NCBI RefSeq assembly: GCF_003711515.1 | Contig: NW_021167079.1 | Location: 5,302,308 to 5,366,307, forward strand | Direction of reading: 5' to 3' | DNA length: 64,000 bases | DNA from: Sodiomyces alkalinus F11 | Lineage: Eukaryota; Ascomycota; Sordariomycetes; Glomerellales; Plectosphaerellaceae | In this document: in pieces, positions 34,303-47,217 of the stretch | Numbering within the stretch: the stretch's first letter is position 1 | Layout of the letters: each line of letters begins with the position of its first letter | Notes under the pieces: generated by a model | The model's database searches: none | What the model was told of the DNA's origin: nothing | Seen by the model: the letters and a program-made list of their open reading frames with translations, nothing else | Position numbers and translations under genes: made by a program

Positions 34303-35045
34303 ATGTTCGCCAAGCCAAGAATTAGAAAGACAGTGCCGCCTCCTCCGAAGAAGAGGAAGACCATTTCGGCAGTCGAAGAGGTCAACTTTGATTTCGATGC
34401 CCGCGAAGAGTACCTCACAGGCTTCCATAAGCGCAAGCTCCAGCGCATAAAATACGCCCAAGAACAGGCGGCAAAGAAGGCGAGAGAAGAGAAACTCCAG
34501 CTCAGAAAACAGGTAAGGGATCCTTTGAATTTGCTACTGGATTTTGGTTTGGTCACAGGCGAAACCTGCAAATCTAACTGTCCTCGCAGCTCAGAGAAGA
34601 AAGGAAGCGCGAAGTGGAAGAGCATGTCCAGACTGTGAACAGGCTTCTCCGAGAAGCCCAAGCGGCAGACTCTGGAGACGATCAAGAGATCCAGGCTGAA
34701 GATTTCGAAGAGTGGGACGGCATTGAAGAAGAGAAAGCCGACGAGCCGGTGGACCATGAGGACGAATACATCGACGAGGATCGGTATACCACGGTGAAAG
34801 TGGAGGCAGTCTCTGTGACAAGAGACGGCTTTGAAAAGATCCGGGACGACGAGCCTGACAGGGAACAGCAGGACGAGGAGGATACATCGCACAAACAACA
34901 AGACGACGGCAAGGTGGCACCGCAAAAGAATCGGCTGCAGAAGAAGAAGAAGCCCAAGTTTCGTTACGAGACCAAGTTGGAGCGACGTACTGAAGAAAGA
35001 AAACAAAAGGCAAAAAAGAGGGCTCGTTTCAAAACGCAAGAGTAA
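34303..35045 (+). CDS. RRP17/NOL12-family ribosomal RNA processing protein
   Basis: Two exons: 34303-34512 and 34590-35045, 221 residues. Conserved N terminus PRIRKTVPPPPKKRK, then FDFDAREEYLTGFHKRKLQRIKYA (given here in two parts: FDFDAREEYLTGF and HKRKLQRIKYA), a long charged coiled coil, and a basic C terminus FRYETKLERR and KKRARFKTQE. The NOL12/Rrp17 family works in the nucleolus on 5'-end processing of pre-rRNA for the large subunit. The central acidic stretch (DEYIDEDRY) is variable in the family. The intron is 77 bp and phase 0. Confidence 0.9.
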
Positions 35046-35333
35046 CGGTAACTATCAACGTCGTACCTCCTAGTCGCGACAGAAGCGACGACTGCTGCCT
35101 AGCAGGCGCCGGAATGAATTGGTTGCCTCACCGTCTCGACAGCTCTAAGCACCGTAGGAGTGAAGAAAACCTCGTGTCTCTTGTTCAGGAAGCGAGATAC
35201 GACCATATTATGGAAAGAACAGTCCAGCCGTCTCCCACCACCGCCTGGAGATGCCGTAGTAAAATTATACCTCTACCCCAGGCAATGAAATGTACCTCGC
35301 GATGCGATGTTTATGCATGCACGGTCCAGACAA

Positions 35334-36065
35334 TCAGATGCTACCAATTTCGAGCTGGAGGTCGTCCAGTTCTTTCTTCAGGTCATTGTGCTTCTTGGCC
35401 ATCTCCTCGTACTTGGCCTCCCACTGGTCCCGCTCAGCCTCGAGAGCTTGGACCTTGCGCTCGAAGTGGCCGGCCTTGACATCGGTCAGGCGGAGCCTAG
35501 AAATGAAAGTAATTTATTAGTCTAAAATGTACCAACCAGAGGCGGCACTTGGCTACCCATGTCCGATGGTCGAACACCAGAGGGCGGTGAGAAGCTTTGT
35601 GTAGATAGGAAGAACCAAGGGGGGGAACGCACTTCTCGTTGGTTTCGCGCAAGGTGCGATCAGCCTCCTCGGCTTCATCCTCGAGGAGCTGGAGTCTTCG
35701 CTGCAAGGACTCGTTTTGGGTACCGGTGCTAGTGCTCTCGTCGGCGGCCTTCTTGTATTCCTTAACTGCACTCTCGAGCTTTTCGACCTCCGCCTCTAGA
35801 AGACCGTTCTTGTGTTGCAGCGACGTAATGTCCTGCTCTTTGGATAGGTTCTCCTGCTCCAGACTCTTGACCTTGGCCTGAAGCTCCTCGACCTTGGAAG
35901 ATGCTTCGTCAGCCTCCAGGCGGAGCTGGTTCATTCTCTGTCGTAGAACATGGCGGTCAGTACGGCATCGTGATATTGCTTGTTTAACCCCTCTAGGTCG
36001 ACGGCTAATATGGTGGGGCAAACCATAGGGGAACCTGTATGGCTTACCTCCTTAATGCGGTCCAT
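35334..36065 (-). CDS. Tropomyosin
   Basis: Three exons: 36065-36048, 35937-35633, 35496-35334, giving 161 residues, the usual length for fungal tropomyosin. The first exon codes only MDRIKE; then RMNQLRLEADEASSKVEEL, a continuous coiled coil with heptad spacing and no proline, ending DLQLEIGSI. Each junction preserves the heptad register. Tropomyosin dimers wrap along actin filaments and favour formin-built cables and contractile rings. Introns of 110 and 136 bp are longer than the local norm. Confidence 0.93.
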
Positions 36066-36968
36066 GGTAGTCTGATTTGCTAAACTGGAGGATGCAACGT
36101 ATGGGTTTGTAAAAGGCCTGCTATAGCGCGCAAAGACGGTGGAAACTGAGTGCTTCGTAAGACGGTAAGATGGAAACGTGGTGAAGATGGAGGAAATAAA
36201 CCACCTGATACCCCTCTACGTGCAATGGTTGGAGACGAGACAAACCATCCTGGGCCCCGCTGAACCCCGATAGGCAGCACGATAGGGGGGGGGGGGGTTC
36301 AGGGGTACTTGTCCAATTTACCTGGGACGTCGCCCCCACAGAACTTATGTTGCCCGGTACTTCGTCGGTTTTCTGGGGAGCATGTGGATTCTAATTTATT
36401 TGAATGCAAAGTCATGAAAGATTGCGACTATGCTGCATTTATCGGCTCGTTGTTATTTTTCTGAATGTGAGCTTGGGGTTTACACTTATCATGCAGGATA
36501 GCCTGGCTTGCACGAAACATAAGCCTCTCCACCTGCCTGCCTGTTGGGTGCACTATTAAATGTGCCAGGTGGTTAATGTGTCTATGCTTCTCGGGAGGTT
36601 TCGCAAAGCTACTATCGTGTTACGTGAAGCAAAAGCACGAAGTACGAGAATAAATGCGACAGGCTACGGGAACTTAATTATCTACGAAGTAGTTTTAGGG
36701 TCCCTAGTTTTATACCGAAACGAACCTCAACGGACGTACTAATTATTATTACAGTCGCAATTATTGGGTTGTTTTGTGGTTGTCGCTGGCGGGCGGGCCC
36801 AAGCTTGCCCGTTGTCGTGACAACCACCCTAGGAAACACCCGGCCTCCTTTTCGGCATGCACCTTCGTTCAATCAACCGTTCTCCGCATCAAGCTTTACA
36901 AGGAACCACCAACCTGTGTCGGAAAACAAGTTGAGTTCTATCGTCGCTCTACGGCGAAACCACGCACA
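36066..36968. promoter_or_regulatory. Divergent upstream region of tropomyosin and the D-box protein
   Basis: About 900 bp between divergent starts, with a poly-G run near 36287 and an AT-rich centre around 36640-36760. No gene supported. Confidence 0.4.
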
Positions 36969-38329
36969 ATGCTCGCCATTCGAGACGAAAACATCGTCAA
37001 CGCAGCCCAAGCGGCGCGCCAGGCACAGGGAAAGGGACATCTGGCCCCTAAGACGCCCGGAGCTCGCTTCCCGAAGACTCCGTCAAGAATTGTTCCCAAT
37101 GACGAGAATGCAGTTGGTGGAAAGACGGTGCTGGGGAAGGCCAAGGGGGGAATGAACCACGCAGTCCCAGGTCGAAATCTTGTTACACCATCTGGTAAGC
37201 AACAGCCGCAACAAGTATTGTCAGAAAAAGAAAACAGACACTGATCTCTTGTATCTTATCAGAAACGCAAGCTCGCGCACCACTCGGCAACAAGACCACG
37301 AACGCGAAGGCGAGGACCGGGCACCCCTTGGGAGTGAAAGATATCGTCAAAGAATTCGAGCGGACGCAGACGAAACAGACGACTGTAAAGAAACCGAAAC
37401 AGAAGGCTTCGACGAATGACCCTCTGAGGGTTTCGGTACATAACGGTCAGTCAACAGACGAGCTAGATATTGAATATGCGCCTCCGAAGCCCAGGGAATT
37501 GCCATACGAGTCGGACGTTTTCCCTGATCGTCCCCTGACGTTCGAGGGTCTCAAACCAGGGAATTTGTTCAAAGGATACTATAACCACTTCTACAACCCT
37601 ATGGGCGAGGACGGCATGCGCCTGCAAGATCGAAAGCACGAGCAAAGAATGCGGAAAGCCTTAAAGCAGCACGACGTGGATATTCTGCGGGACATTGAGG
37701 CCATGGATTGGTCCATCTCGGACATGCCAGGTATGGATACTCTTGGCAACAGGACCTCGGATTATATTGCTAATCTAGGGATAGAGCTTGACGAAACCAC
37801 GGCAAAAGAAGCCGGGGAGAGCAACTATCCACCCACAATCAACTCTCGCAAGGCGGCATCGGCTCTGTCTATGCCCGTCGGTTCTACAGTCCGACAGCGC
37901 AAAGCAGCCGAGAGCGCACCAGCGCGCCGACCAGTATCCTCTCTACTTCCCGGAAAGCGAACAAGCAAAGTCCCCATTCCCACAAAGGCTGCTTCTGGGG
38001 ACAGCGTCATTTCGGAAGCTGTGTCTAGAAGCACACTTGGATATACCAAAGGGCGGTCGGCTTCCTCCTTGCTTACCAGAAAGGAAACCAGAACAGCAAC
38101 AAGCCAGGCGACCGCAAGGTCGAAGCCCACGAGCGTCGACCCCAACGCCACTATCGTATGGGCGCCAGTGGGACCACAACAGAGCGATGAGGAACAGGAT
38201 AGACGTGCATTACCGCGCCTTGAATTCCTCTCCATCTTTGACCCGGAGGACGACGAACCGGGCGATTTCGGGGCCGTGCCCGAGTTTGATGACGAAGACG
38301 AAGAGTTCGAGCTGAAACTGGAGACCTAA
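36969..38329 (+). CDS. Fungal protein with destruction box; securin-like candidate
   Basis: Two exons: 36969-37194 and 37263-38329, 430 residues. The N terminus is basic and proline/threonine-rich (LAPKTPGARFPKTPSRI, NDENAV), and just after the intron comes RAPLGNKTTN, a perfect destruction box of the form RxxLxxxxN. The middle has DELDIEYAPPKPRELPY and a conserved GYYNHFYNP block; the C terminus is very acidic (FDDEDEEFE). A basic N terminus with a D-box followed by an acidic C terminus is the layout of securins (Cut2/Pds1), which inhibit separase until APC/C destroys them. Sequence identity to known securins cannot be judged here, so the role is inference. It is followed in tandem by SET1. 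Confidence 0.6.
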
Positions 38330-39434
38330 CTCGTCTTATTCTCAACGTTGTAGACTAGTTGGCGTTTTGGGGGTAGGAAGCATGTCTTTTTGTATTATGC
38401 TTGACAAAGTCAGTATCATTAATTCCCAAGATGAAGGCGTCTAGGGCTACTGGTATTAAGACACGACATCTTTACGACAATAAATAGATAACCCCGCCTT
38501 TTTGTTTCCTGGCGCATTTCAGCCCGAGAGTGACCATAATGTGATCTATCAACACGGCGATAGACGGTGATGGCCTGTTCTATAGAGTCGGCCAAGTTTG
38601 ATGAGATACCGTGTTTGTTGATTAGATACCGGGGAATTAATATACTGCCATCCAAGAATAACACCTGTCGGAATATAATAATTCTTCCGTACGAGATGTT
38701 GTTCGGTTGGCAATCATCAATTTGGCAATCTTTCAGCGAGTTTCCCCAACGCGGTCATCGAATTTCAGCAGACGCGAAAATGCGCGACCCCTGTGGTGGG
38801 TCTCTTCCAGTAAAGCCTCCTGGTCACGTGCAGATATAGTGCGGGCTCCAAATGACCTAGCTTTGAACTCTCACGAGAGACTTTCCCTCTTGGTACATTT
38901 CGACCTATCGCTGGCCCATTTGGTACTCCGCTATAAGGTACAGGCAGATAGATATCCCGTCGTGGAGCCAGGGTGCTTCGCATGGGCAATTCCTCGTCCT
39001 GGGGGTCACCCCTTCAACTCTCTCGGCAATCTTCCTTTTGCTGGACATTTTACCATCTTGTCTAAACTTCATATCCTCCCAACGACGCCACATCAATCCC
39101 CCATCGCCCCGCAGCAACTCTGTTCGCGGTGGCTTCGGGCGCTTTTTGTCTTCTGTTTTGTGGCTCAGGGTTTTATTTGCGAAGTGCGATCTGCCACACC
39201 CGACTTCCAGATCCTTCTCTTCCATCCACCTGTCTCCCTGTTGTTGCTACATTATTTGAGCACCATCCCTCTCTCGGTCGCGTTTGAGCGTACCCTTCTC
39301 AACACTCAGCTTCCGGACTAACGAGACTCACATCGCTGCCTCCTTCTGAACGCATGGTGCCTTGGAGCGCTAATACCTCGAGCGTTAGGATGGTTGGAGG
39401 AAGGGCGAGGAGGTAGACGCAGCAATCCCCCACG
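38330..39434. other. Intergenic region and presumed leader of SET1
   Basis: About 1.1 kb. A plus-strand open frame at 38707-39321 has no family features and lies in the likely SET1 leader, so it is not annotated. Confidence 0.4.
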
Positions 39435-42400
39435 ATGACTCGCAACACGAGCGCGAGCTTCGCGCAGTTCTTCCCGGCGGCTCCGCGTGTCGCTAGGGAT
39501 AGGGCTAAAGAGCGGGAAAGGGCGAAAGCCAAGACGCAACACTCGACGGCGTCTTCTCTCGGCTCACATCAAATCGGAAATGGTGCTTGTGATGTGCCAA
39601 ATGCTGTTCGAGGCTCTACGACCGATGGAGCATTTCTCAACGGATCACAACAGGCCGATGACTATGGGTCACCGTCGGGCGATACTCTCAACACTGTTGC
39701 TTCGGCAAGCTCACATGCAAGCACGGGATCCTCCATCTTCAGCACAAATCAACGACACCCCATCCCGAACGGAACATCGCAAGCATCCTCTACCACACCT
39801 CTCACTACTCTAGAGTCCCCATCGCTTTCAGGTCACACAAGTCGGCCTGAATCGAAACCGTTCAACGTCCAAATTTCCGATCGGGACGACTTGACGAGCA
39901 CACGCAAGGGCTCACTCTCACACCTGGATGGCTCATCGCCACCACCATCCTCTCATATCAATCGCGTCCCCGCGCGTGACCCTACTCGATCGCGAAAAGG
40001 CATCAAGTGCACATATGACCCATTGCTCGACCGAACACTATCGAAAGATAAGATGAGGATTGCCAAACCAAGATTCACAGAGTTTGGGGCGGTACGTTCC
40101 CTTATACTATACCTATATCCTCGCGAAGGGGTTTGGAAAGAGAAGGGGGGGGGCGCGTCATCGCTTTGTTGTATGTGAGAATGATGGCTAATGAGCTGAG
40201 ATAGGACAACGATGACGCCCCCCCTCCGGACCCTCGCCTGGCAATGGGTGGGAGGCTCGGTTATATCAACACCGACTTCCATTTGCCCAAATCTCGATTA
40301 CGGCACACACCCTACAACCTCAGACCTTATCCTTATGACCCTAAGACCTCCGTTGGCCCTGGACCCCCGACTCAGGTTGTCGTGATGGGCTTCAATCCCC
40401 TCATTGCCTTCTCCAAAGTTTCGCAGATCTTTGCGAGCTTTGGTGACATCGCTGAGAGCAGCAACAAAATGCATCCCGAAACCGGAAGCTACCTTGGCTT
40501 CGCGACCTTCCGATACAAAGACTCACTGCCCACCCGCTCAAAACCTGTGCCAATCAAAGCCATGGATGCAGCGCGTCGCGCCGTCAAGTCAATGCATGGA
40601 CAACGGATCGAGTCGTATCAGATTCGGGTGGAGTTCGACCCGGAGGGCAAGAAAAGTCGTCGGATGATGGAAGAGACACTCAAACGGGATAGGATGGCAC
40701 AACAGCCTTCTGTCTCTAAGCCAGCAGCACCCACCGGACCCAAAACCAATGCCCTCGGCACCATAGCAGGACCACCGCCCATGGCCCCCAAGGGTCCTGC
40801 TGCTCAACGGCAGTTCCCACCGCATGCTGTCAGCGTCGCCGGAAGGCCGCCGCATCCGCCCAAACCGCATCCACCCAAGCCGCATTCATTTATTGAAGAG
40901 AAGCCCATTGCACCACAGCTAGTCGCGGAGCCGTATATTTTCGTCCCCAGCGCAAAAGTGCCCGTCATGCACACGACTGTTCCTCACATGAAGAGACGCC
41001 TTAAGGCATATGTCTTCGACGATATTCGCGTCGATCGGACTGGCTACTACATCGTGTTTTCGAATTCCCTCGCCGGTAAATCGGAGGCCGAGCGTTGCTA
41101 CCGATCGGCGCACTGCACAGAGTTCTTCAACTATCAGTTTTACATGACGCTTTGCATTCCGTCACACTTTCGAGACAACTCGGGTCCGCCTGCTGCAGTC
41201 CGCGGACATCGGACGCCAAGCCCCGAGCCAATACCAAGGAGAGAAGCGCAGATGCTAGAAGAGAGAGATCGAAGGTGTCGGGACGATGAACTTGACATGG
41301 AAGAAGAGAAACGCCAGAGAGCCAAGAACTTTGACCCTGTCAAAGCGGCGTGCGAAGTTATCACTCAGGAGTTGGCTGAACACCTTATCAAACATATTCG
41401 AACCCGCGTTGCAGCTCCAGCACTGACCGCATTCCTAAACCCTGCCAACCACACTGCCAAGCGACGAAAGCTGAACCTCGAAGAACCCGCCGGTGCACCG
41501 TCACTCCACATTGAGGCTGGTGACGAGAGCTCGCGCATAGGTACTCCCAATTCAGGCGCCGACCCTATTGAACGGCGCACAGGGCGTCTGGAGGTTTCCG
41601 CACTGCCTCGCATTCGGAAGGCGAAGGCCACGGGACAGGGACAGCGGAACCACGGCTTCACGGATCCTTTCGGACGCGGGCGAGCGCCACAACAACGGAC
41701 CGCGGTTCGCTCACTGCACCATCGTCTTCAGGCTTTCGACAGCGACATCGAGTCTGACGACGAAGGCGACGATGTTGGGGCGTCGGTCGCTCGAGAAACC
41801 GAAGAACCAGAGTCTCGTCCGCGCAGCCGCATGAGCACTGACGACGAAGATGACGGCTCCAAGGACGACCTCGCTTCCTGGGGTCCGGCCGAGGACGACT
41901 CAATGACCGACATTAGCTTTGCAGTAGGCGGCCTGCCCTCTAAGAAGCGGAAACTTAACCTCGACGCCCAATCCGCCATCAAACGGCAGAAGAAGTCCGA
42001 CGAAGAGCTCTTTGGCGTGACGCTCAACCATATTGAGACGGACTTTCCTGTCCATGAGATCACGGAGGAAGCGACTCCCGAGGTTGACATGGCTGATTCC
42101 AAGGAACTGAGTGAGCAGCCCGCATCGCGCTCAGAGACTCCCGCCACTGTAACCGGGAAAGCTGCTGCGAAGAAGCCGAAGGCGAAACGGAAATCAAAGA
42201 AACAGATTCTCGAAGAGCGCGAGTCACTCAAGAAAGAATCGACTGGGCCCCCAGAGCCCGAACCTGTGGCAATCGATAAAGCGGCGGCAGAGGAACCCGC
42301 TGTTGAGGACAAAACGGAGGGAGCAGTGGCCATTGCGGAGCCGGTCCTCGAGAGCCCAGATCTCAATCTGTTCTCGCACGTCCCGGTCTCAGCACTGGAA

Positions 42401-43453
42401 CTTTCGGGTGACTTTTTGCCCGACATGGCGGCATTGCAAGACCTTCCTCTATCTTCAGCCGACCGCCCCGAACTTGCCAGGCTGCGGAAGAAGTTTGGCA
42501 TTGCTGAGCTCGAAGATCCCCTCCTCTGGCTTTTGCGAAGAAACCGGATTCGCGAACTGAACTCCGCAGGACAGTCGGCCAACGAATCCGTGGGCATCGG
42601 AGGCTACTACGTCCCTAATTCGACTGGGTGCGCCAGGACGGAGGGGGTGAAGAAGATCCTCAACTCGGAAAAGTCGAAGTACTTGCCTCATCATATCAAA
42701 GTCCAAAAGGCCAGAGAAGCGCGGGAAGCGAAGGTCAAGAAGGATGGCAAGGACGCATTAGCGCCGGTTGTCCCGCAGGCGCCCAAGGGGAACTCACGGG
42801 CGAACCGTGCAAACAACCGCCGACACGTCACGGCGCTGCAGGACGAGATGAAATCATCCGGAGATCCCGATGTATTCAAATTTAACCAACTGAAGAAGCG
42901 GAAGAAACCCGTCAAGTTCGCCCGGTCAGCCATCCACAACTGGGGCCTCTACACGGAAGAGAACATCAACAAGGATGACATGATCATCGAATATGTCGGG
43001 GAGCAGGTCAGGCAGCAGATCTCCGAGATCCGCGAGAAGCGGTACCTCAAGCAGGGCATGGGGAGCAGTTACTTGTTTCGCATCGACGACAACACTGTCA
43101 TTGACGCGACCAAGAAGGGCGGCATCGCCCGCTTTATCAACCATAGCTGCATGCCCAATTGCACGGCCAAGATCATCAAAGTGGATGGCAGCAAACGGAT
43201 TGTCATCTATGCTCTCCGCGATATTGCTCGGAGTAAGTCCTTTCAATTTCTTTTACTTTTTTCTTTTCTCTCAAATTTTTATTTTTATTTTTCGCAATCA
43301 AACTTCTGGGGTTGTGGTCTTTTGCTAACTTGAACGCGTCTTTTTTTAGACGAGGAGTTGACGTACGATTACAAGTTCGAGCGAGAGATAGGTAGCACGG
43401 ATCGTATTCCCTGCCTCTGCGGAACGGCTCAGTGCAAGGGTTTCCTCAATTGA
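39435..43453 (+). CDS. SET1: SET1, histone H3 lysine-4 methyltransferase (COMPASS)
   Basis: Three exons: 39435-40091, 40205-43232, 43350-43453, giving 1262 residues. Order: disordered Ser-rich N terminus; RRM-like domain at about 275-370 ([28 protein letters not shown]); the Set1 RNA-binding region around 460-560; long acidic, disordered middle; N-SET at about 950-1105 ([31 protein letters not shown]); SET from about 1120 ([25 protein letters not shown]); and post-[16 protein letters not shown] with the zinc cysteines. The catalytic EELTYDY is restored only by splicing intron 2. SET1 is the catalytic subunit of COMPASS at active genes. Confidence 0.96.
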
Positions 43454-44220
43454 CGAAGATCATACCGTCATGCCCCCCCTCGTCGTCGCTGGTGCATGGT
43501 GGGCTGGTGCTGAACTTATTTGTACCTATTCACTGTGCATGGGTAGTTTGATACTCTTGGGTATCTCTTGCTCTCTGTTCTCTGTTCTCTATTTGACTGG
43601 ACGAACACAACAGTGTTGAGCCTACATCTGTTGCCTTGGACTTTGGATTGGGTTTCTTTTTTTTTTGCCTTTTTTTTTCCTGTTCAGCTTCGCCTATATA
43701 GGCTTCAACAGCATTGCCCGGAACCGAGTAAGGGCATGGAAACGGCGAGGGAAGGAGGAGTGAAACTGCAAAGGTGTATACTGGGTCCTTTTCTTCGGCC
43801 GATGGAACGGCTTCTGGGCGTTTGGAGTGGGATATATGCTTTACCCCGGGTGGTTAAAGGCGGGAAGGCGTAGGGCACGCATCAGCCCTCAGACGGATCC
43901 AGGGGGAAGTGATGAAAATGGAGTCAAAAGCTCATCTGAGCTCAAAGGATAGCCTCCATGACGAACCAACTCAACGTAGGCTCACCAATCTAATCGTCGG
44001 GGCTCCACGGTCGCCCGTGTACATATATATTCTCATAGAAGGGCTATTACAAGCGGACAGATTGGTCTGCACAGGTCACGCGTGTCATGTCACAGTTGAA
44101 GAGGGTGGGCATGTGGCCCTCCTATATGGAAGAACGGAGGATGTGGACTGGAGGATAAAGGGATAGGCGGACGGTGAACGTACAGGGATTCGAAGGAAGA
44201 TGCAGAATATAATGAAATGT
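43454..44220. other. Convergent spacer between SET1 and the JmjC gene
   Basis: About 770 bp of 3' flanks with T-rich tracts; no gene supported. Confidence 0.4.
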
Positions 44221-45487
44221 TTAGCTTTGAGTTGTGTTTTCTTGACGCGCGAGAGCCTCGTGGTGAACGTCGCGCACAAATGATGCCAAGGGATATAGGG
44301 GACCGCCGAAGTCCATGTCATACCTGAGAGGCGGAGGTGAGAAAACACGAGCAGTCTGAAAGAATAAGAAGAAAAAAAGGGAAAATAGAATAAGGGGGGA
44401 TATGAAAAGGAAAAGGAAGTCGTATGACTGGGCACTCGGGAGACAATGACGATGAGGAGGCGCGGAACATACCAGTAGTTGACGGCAAGGACGAATCCCT
44501 CGTCCTCTTCAATACAGAACTGCGATACCTTGTGGTACCACATGGCCGGAAGATAGAGCATGTCGCCCGGTTCAAGGTCTACGCGGATGGGGACGGCCAG
44601 ATGGGAATATGGTGTGGAGTTGACGTCGGGGTTATCCGGGTCCCAAGTCGCGAACGGCACGTCGTCTTCGCCTTCATCGGGCTCTAGGATCAAGGTGCTG
44701 GAGCTCGCCTGGTCCGCGCATTGCCGTCGGTACGTAGCAGCACGCAGGGGCCTCTCGTTGACGCAAGGATGGCACCAGGGCGGCAGAAGAACGAAGCGCT
44801 TGCGGCCACGGAGTTGGACGTAGATGTTCTCGTAGTTGTCTTTGTGGAGGGCGGTGACGGAGCGGGAGTTGCCGACCCAGAGGTTCAGGGCATCGGGGCT
44901 GGTCTGATCCAGTGCGATGCGTGCAAACGGAATGGAGGTCGGGAGATGGTTGAGGGAGAGGAGGGGCGCGTATTCGTTACGGAGGTTATCATTCTGCGTT
45001 TGGGCGTAGAGGACCTCTGCCCCTGATTGTTCCCGCGTGAGGGATAATGAAGAGAGATCTTGCTTGGCCTGGCTAATTATGGTGCCGAGGAAGGACGCGA
45101 AGGGGTGGTCCTCCTCGTGAGGTTTGGCGAGTGCGAGAGTGCCGTCGGGAAGAGAAGTAGGCGCGTCCGCATTACTGAACAGAGTGTCAGCGTGTGTATA
45201 TAGCACTTGGCTGGGGCGTGATCTTGCGCTTGCCCAAAAGGAGTGACTGCGACATTGACGAGTTGGTCTCCGAGGGTCTCGGTGAGAAATTTAGCGTCCC
45301 ATCTCTGGTAGGCGGTCCAGTTTATCGCGGCTTTGCGGACGACGAAAGGGGTGTTGCGTGCAACGTATCTCGAGAACTCGAGAGGACTGGGTTCCTCGTT
45401 AAGCTCATCAATGACATGGCTGTTCAGTTCGTTGTAAGTGGTGATCAGTTTGGAAATCGAGTCGAGGCCCTGCCCGTGTTCACCCAT
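44221..45487 (-). CDS. JmjC-domain hydroxylase, JMJD7-like (cupin 8)
   Basis: Three exons: 45487-45234, 45174-44473, 44323-44221, giving 352 residues. The first intron uses a GC donor (GGGCAAGC) and restores VAVTPFGNADAP, a family landmark; a GT donor nearer would leave an intron of 32 nt and break the alignment. The double-stranded beta-helix has iron ligands TALHKDNYEN (HxD) and YLPAMWYHKVSQ (distal His), plus RKRFVLLPPW. The C terminus WYDMDFGG is joined by intron 2. Animal JMJD7 is a lysyl hydroxylase of DRG GTPases; the fungal substrate is not known to me. It diverges from SCAP across 1.7 kb. Confidence 0.88.
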
Positions 45488-47217
45488 TCTGAGCTGAATT
45501 CGAACTATGGTCCAAGAAACGGGTTATGGGTCGTGTTTGGTATAAAAGTGCCAGAGGTGCTAGATGCATTATATCTGTTTCGGTGATTGTGAGTTCATAG
45601 GAAGTGGACTGATGAAACGTGTTTGAAGAAGAGAAATATGAGTTTACTGTACACTTGTTTCACCTCGTTCGTTACCTTACGTTGTACCTCAGGTAATTAG
45701 ATCTCATCCAGGAACCATTGGACAATGTAGTTTTACTAATCAAGGGATGTGCAAGTTAAATATCAGAAATAAATAAAGTGAATCGACTAATCCACTTCGT
45801 CCATTGTGTTCAACTTCAAATCAACGACACCTTCTCAGTACGTACCTTAGGTAATCAACTTCGCATCCCTAGGTACTCTGTACGAATCCAGTAGAGTGCT
45901 AGGTGTACGTAACTGAGTCATCGCCCCCCCCCCCAATGCTCCGCACGAAGAAGGTCCTTTGCGCCCTGGACCCTCTGGCCCCAGCCCGCAGCGCTCTTCA
46001 ACCAATCAGAACCCGGCGGCTCGCATTGGAATGGTCTGACTTTCACACCCATCTCACCTGATTCTGACGATAGTGAAATCGGTTCAGGATGGGATTTCAT
46101 GGAAATATACACGTGTAAGGCAGAATGCCGATCTTAATAGACTCGCACGAAGTCAGGACTTTGTGATCGGATGCCGGCAAGGCTCGGGACGGATGATAAA
46201 CGTGGTGACTATTTAAAGCTATTTTTAAAAGCTATTTTTAAAGATCTATTTAGTCTATTTAAATAACCGCTCTCACCCACATTGATGATTGAACTCCGCT
46301 CTGCCTCGAACAGACACTGGCCTCAGGATTATCCCCGACCCAATTCCAAATCCTGCCAAAGAACCGGTCTTACGTAACGACGTTAAGATGACAACAACTA
46401 CGTTCATGGACGAGGACGATATGATCATACAGCTCCGGACATTGATGTCACGTGCCGTACGTCATCGGAGTTGTCGTGCTAAGGACCGGGACGTGTTACA
46501 TCACGTGACGTAGAAGCTGGAGGAACGGACAACACCAGAGCGGGACCACCCCGTGGTAGCGGCACACGCATTCCGACATCCACCGTCTTGGTTTTGAACT
46601 TGGAACGAACCTCGATCCCCACGCAACCACATGCCGAGCCCATTCTGTCTTCCCCGACGGTCCCACGTCCTCACGATAGGAGCTTAATAAAGCCCACCCA
46701 TCGCATAGACACAACATCGCAGTCCCGAAATCGAGCGACTCCTTTTGTTCGGCGGCCTTCGTCGTCTATAGTTTGTCCTCATAGCCGACGGCTTTTCTAC
46801 TCAGTACTGAACAGACAACAAGCAACAGTTGCCTTCCCTGCCCACCTCATGCTGTTTGCGCATCCCCGCCAGCTACCTACCGTACCTACCGTACCTAAGC
46901 GCCCCCCACCTGGGAGTATTCCTTGCTTCGCCAGACTTTGGACCCAACGGCCGCTGCGCTTGAAGGCTTGTTATCCACCACGCCAACACCACCCTTGTAG
47001 CTGATTCCACCCAGCACGGAGTACCTAACAACCTGGCAATGACTGCACGACGACAACAAATTAGCGCAACAACCGTCGTATGCGCTCTCAACCGTCTCTG
47101 AGATGAGCTTTATGCTCGACCGAAGGCTGCATCTACGTCGACTACCACCCTTACGAGCCACTTACGAGCCACCCCCCGCGAACGTCTGCCCGCACACGTC
47201 ATTGAGATTCGCCGCAG
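45488..47217. promoter_or_regulatory. Divergent upstream region of JmjC and SCAP genes
   Basis: About 1.7 kb between divergent starts. It contains TACCTTACG and TACCTTAGG words (45680, 45840), a run of Cs near 45925, an AT-rich array at 46210-46265, and the presumed SCAP leader. No accepted gene; a plus-strand frame at 46588-47004 lacks conserved features. Confidence 0.4.
46210..46265. repeat. AT-rich short tandem array (CTATTTTTAAA-like)
   Basis: Repeated CTATTT(TT)AAA units in a row about 950 bp upstream of SCAP; the units vary by a few bases. Confidence 0.65.

Noticed and set aside
38707..39321. 204-codon plus-strand frame upstream of SET1
   Set aside because: No conserved features; lies in the likely SET1 leader or promoter.
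45175..45206. 32-nt GT-AG intron in the JmjC gene
   Set aside because: Too short for a fungal intron and gives a non-conserved join; the GC donor at 45233 fits better.
46588..47004. 138-codon plus-strand frame upstream of SCAP
   Set aside because: No recognisable domain, and SCAP orthologues start at the MIWYLLYPF exon.
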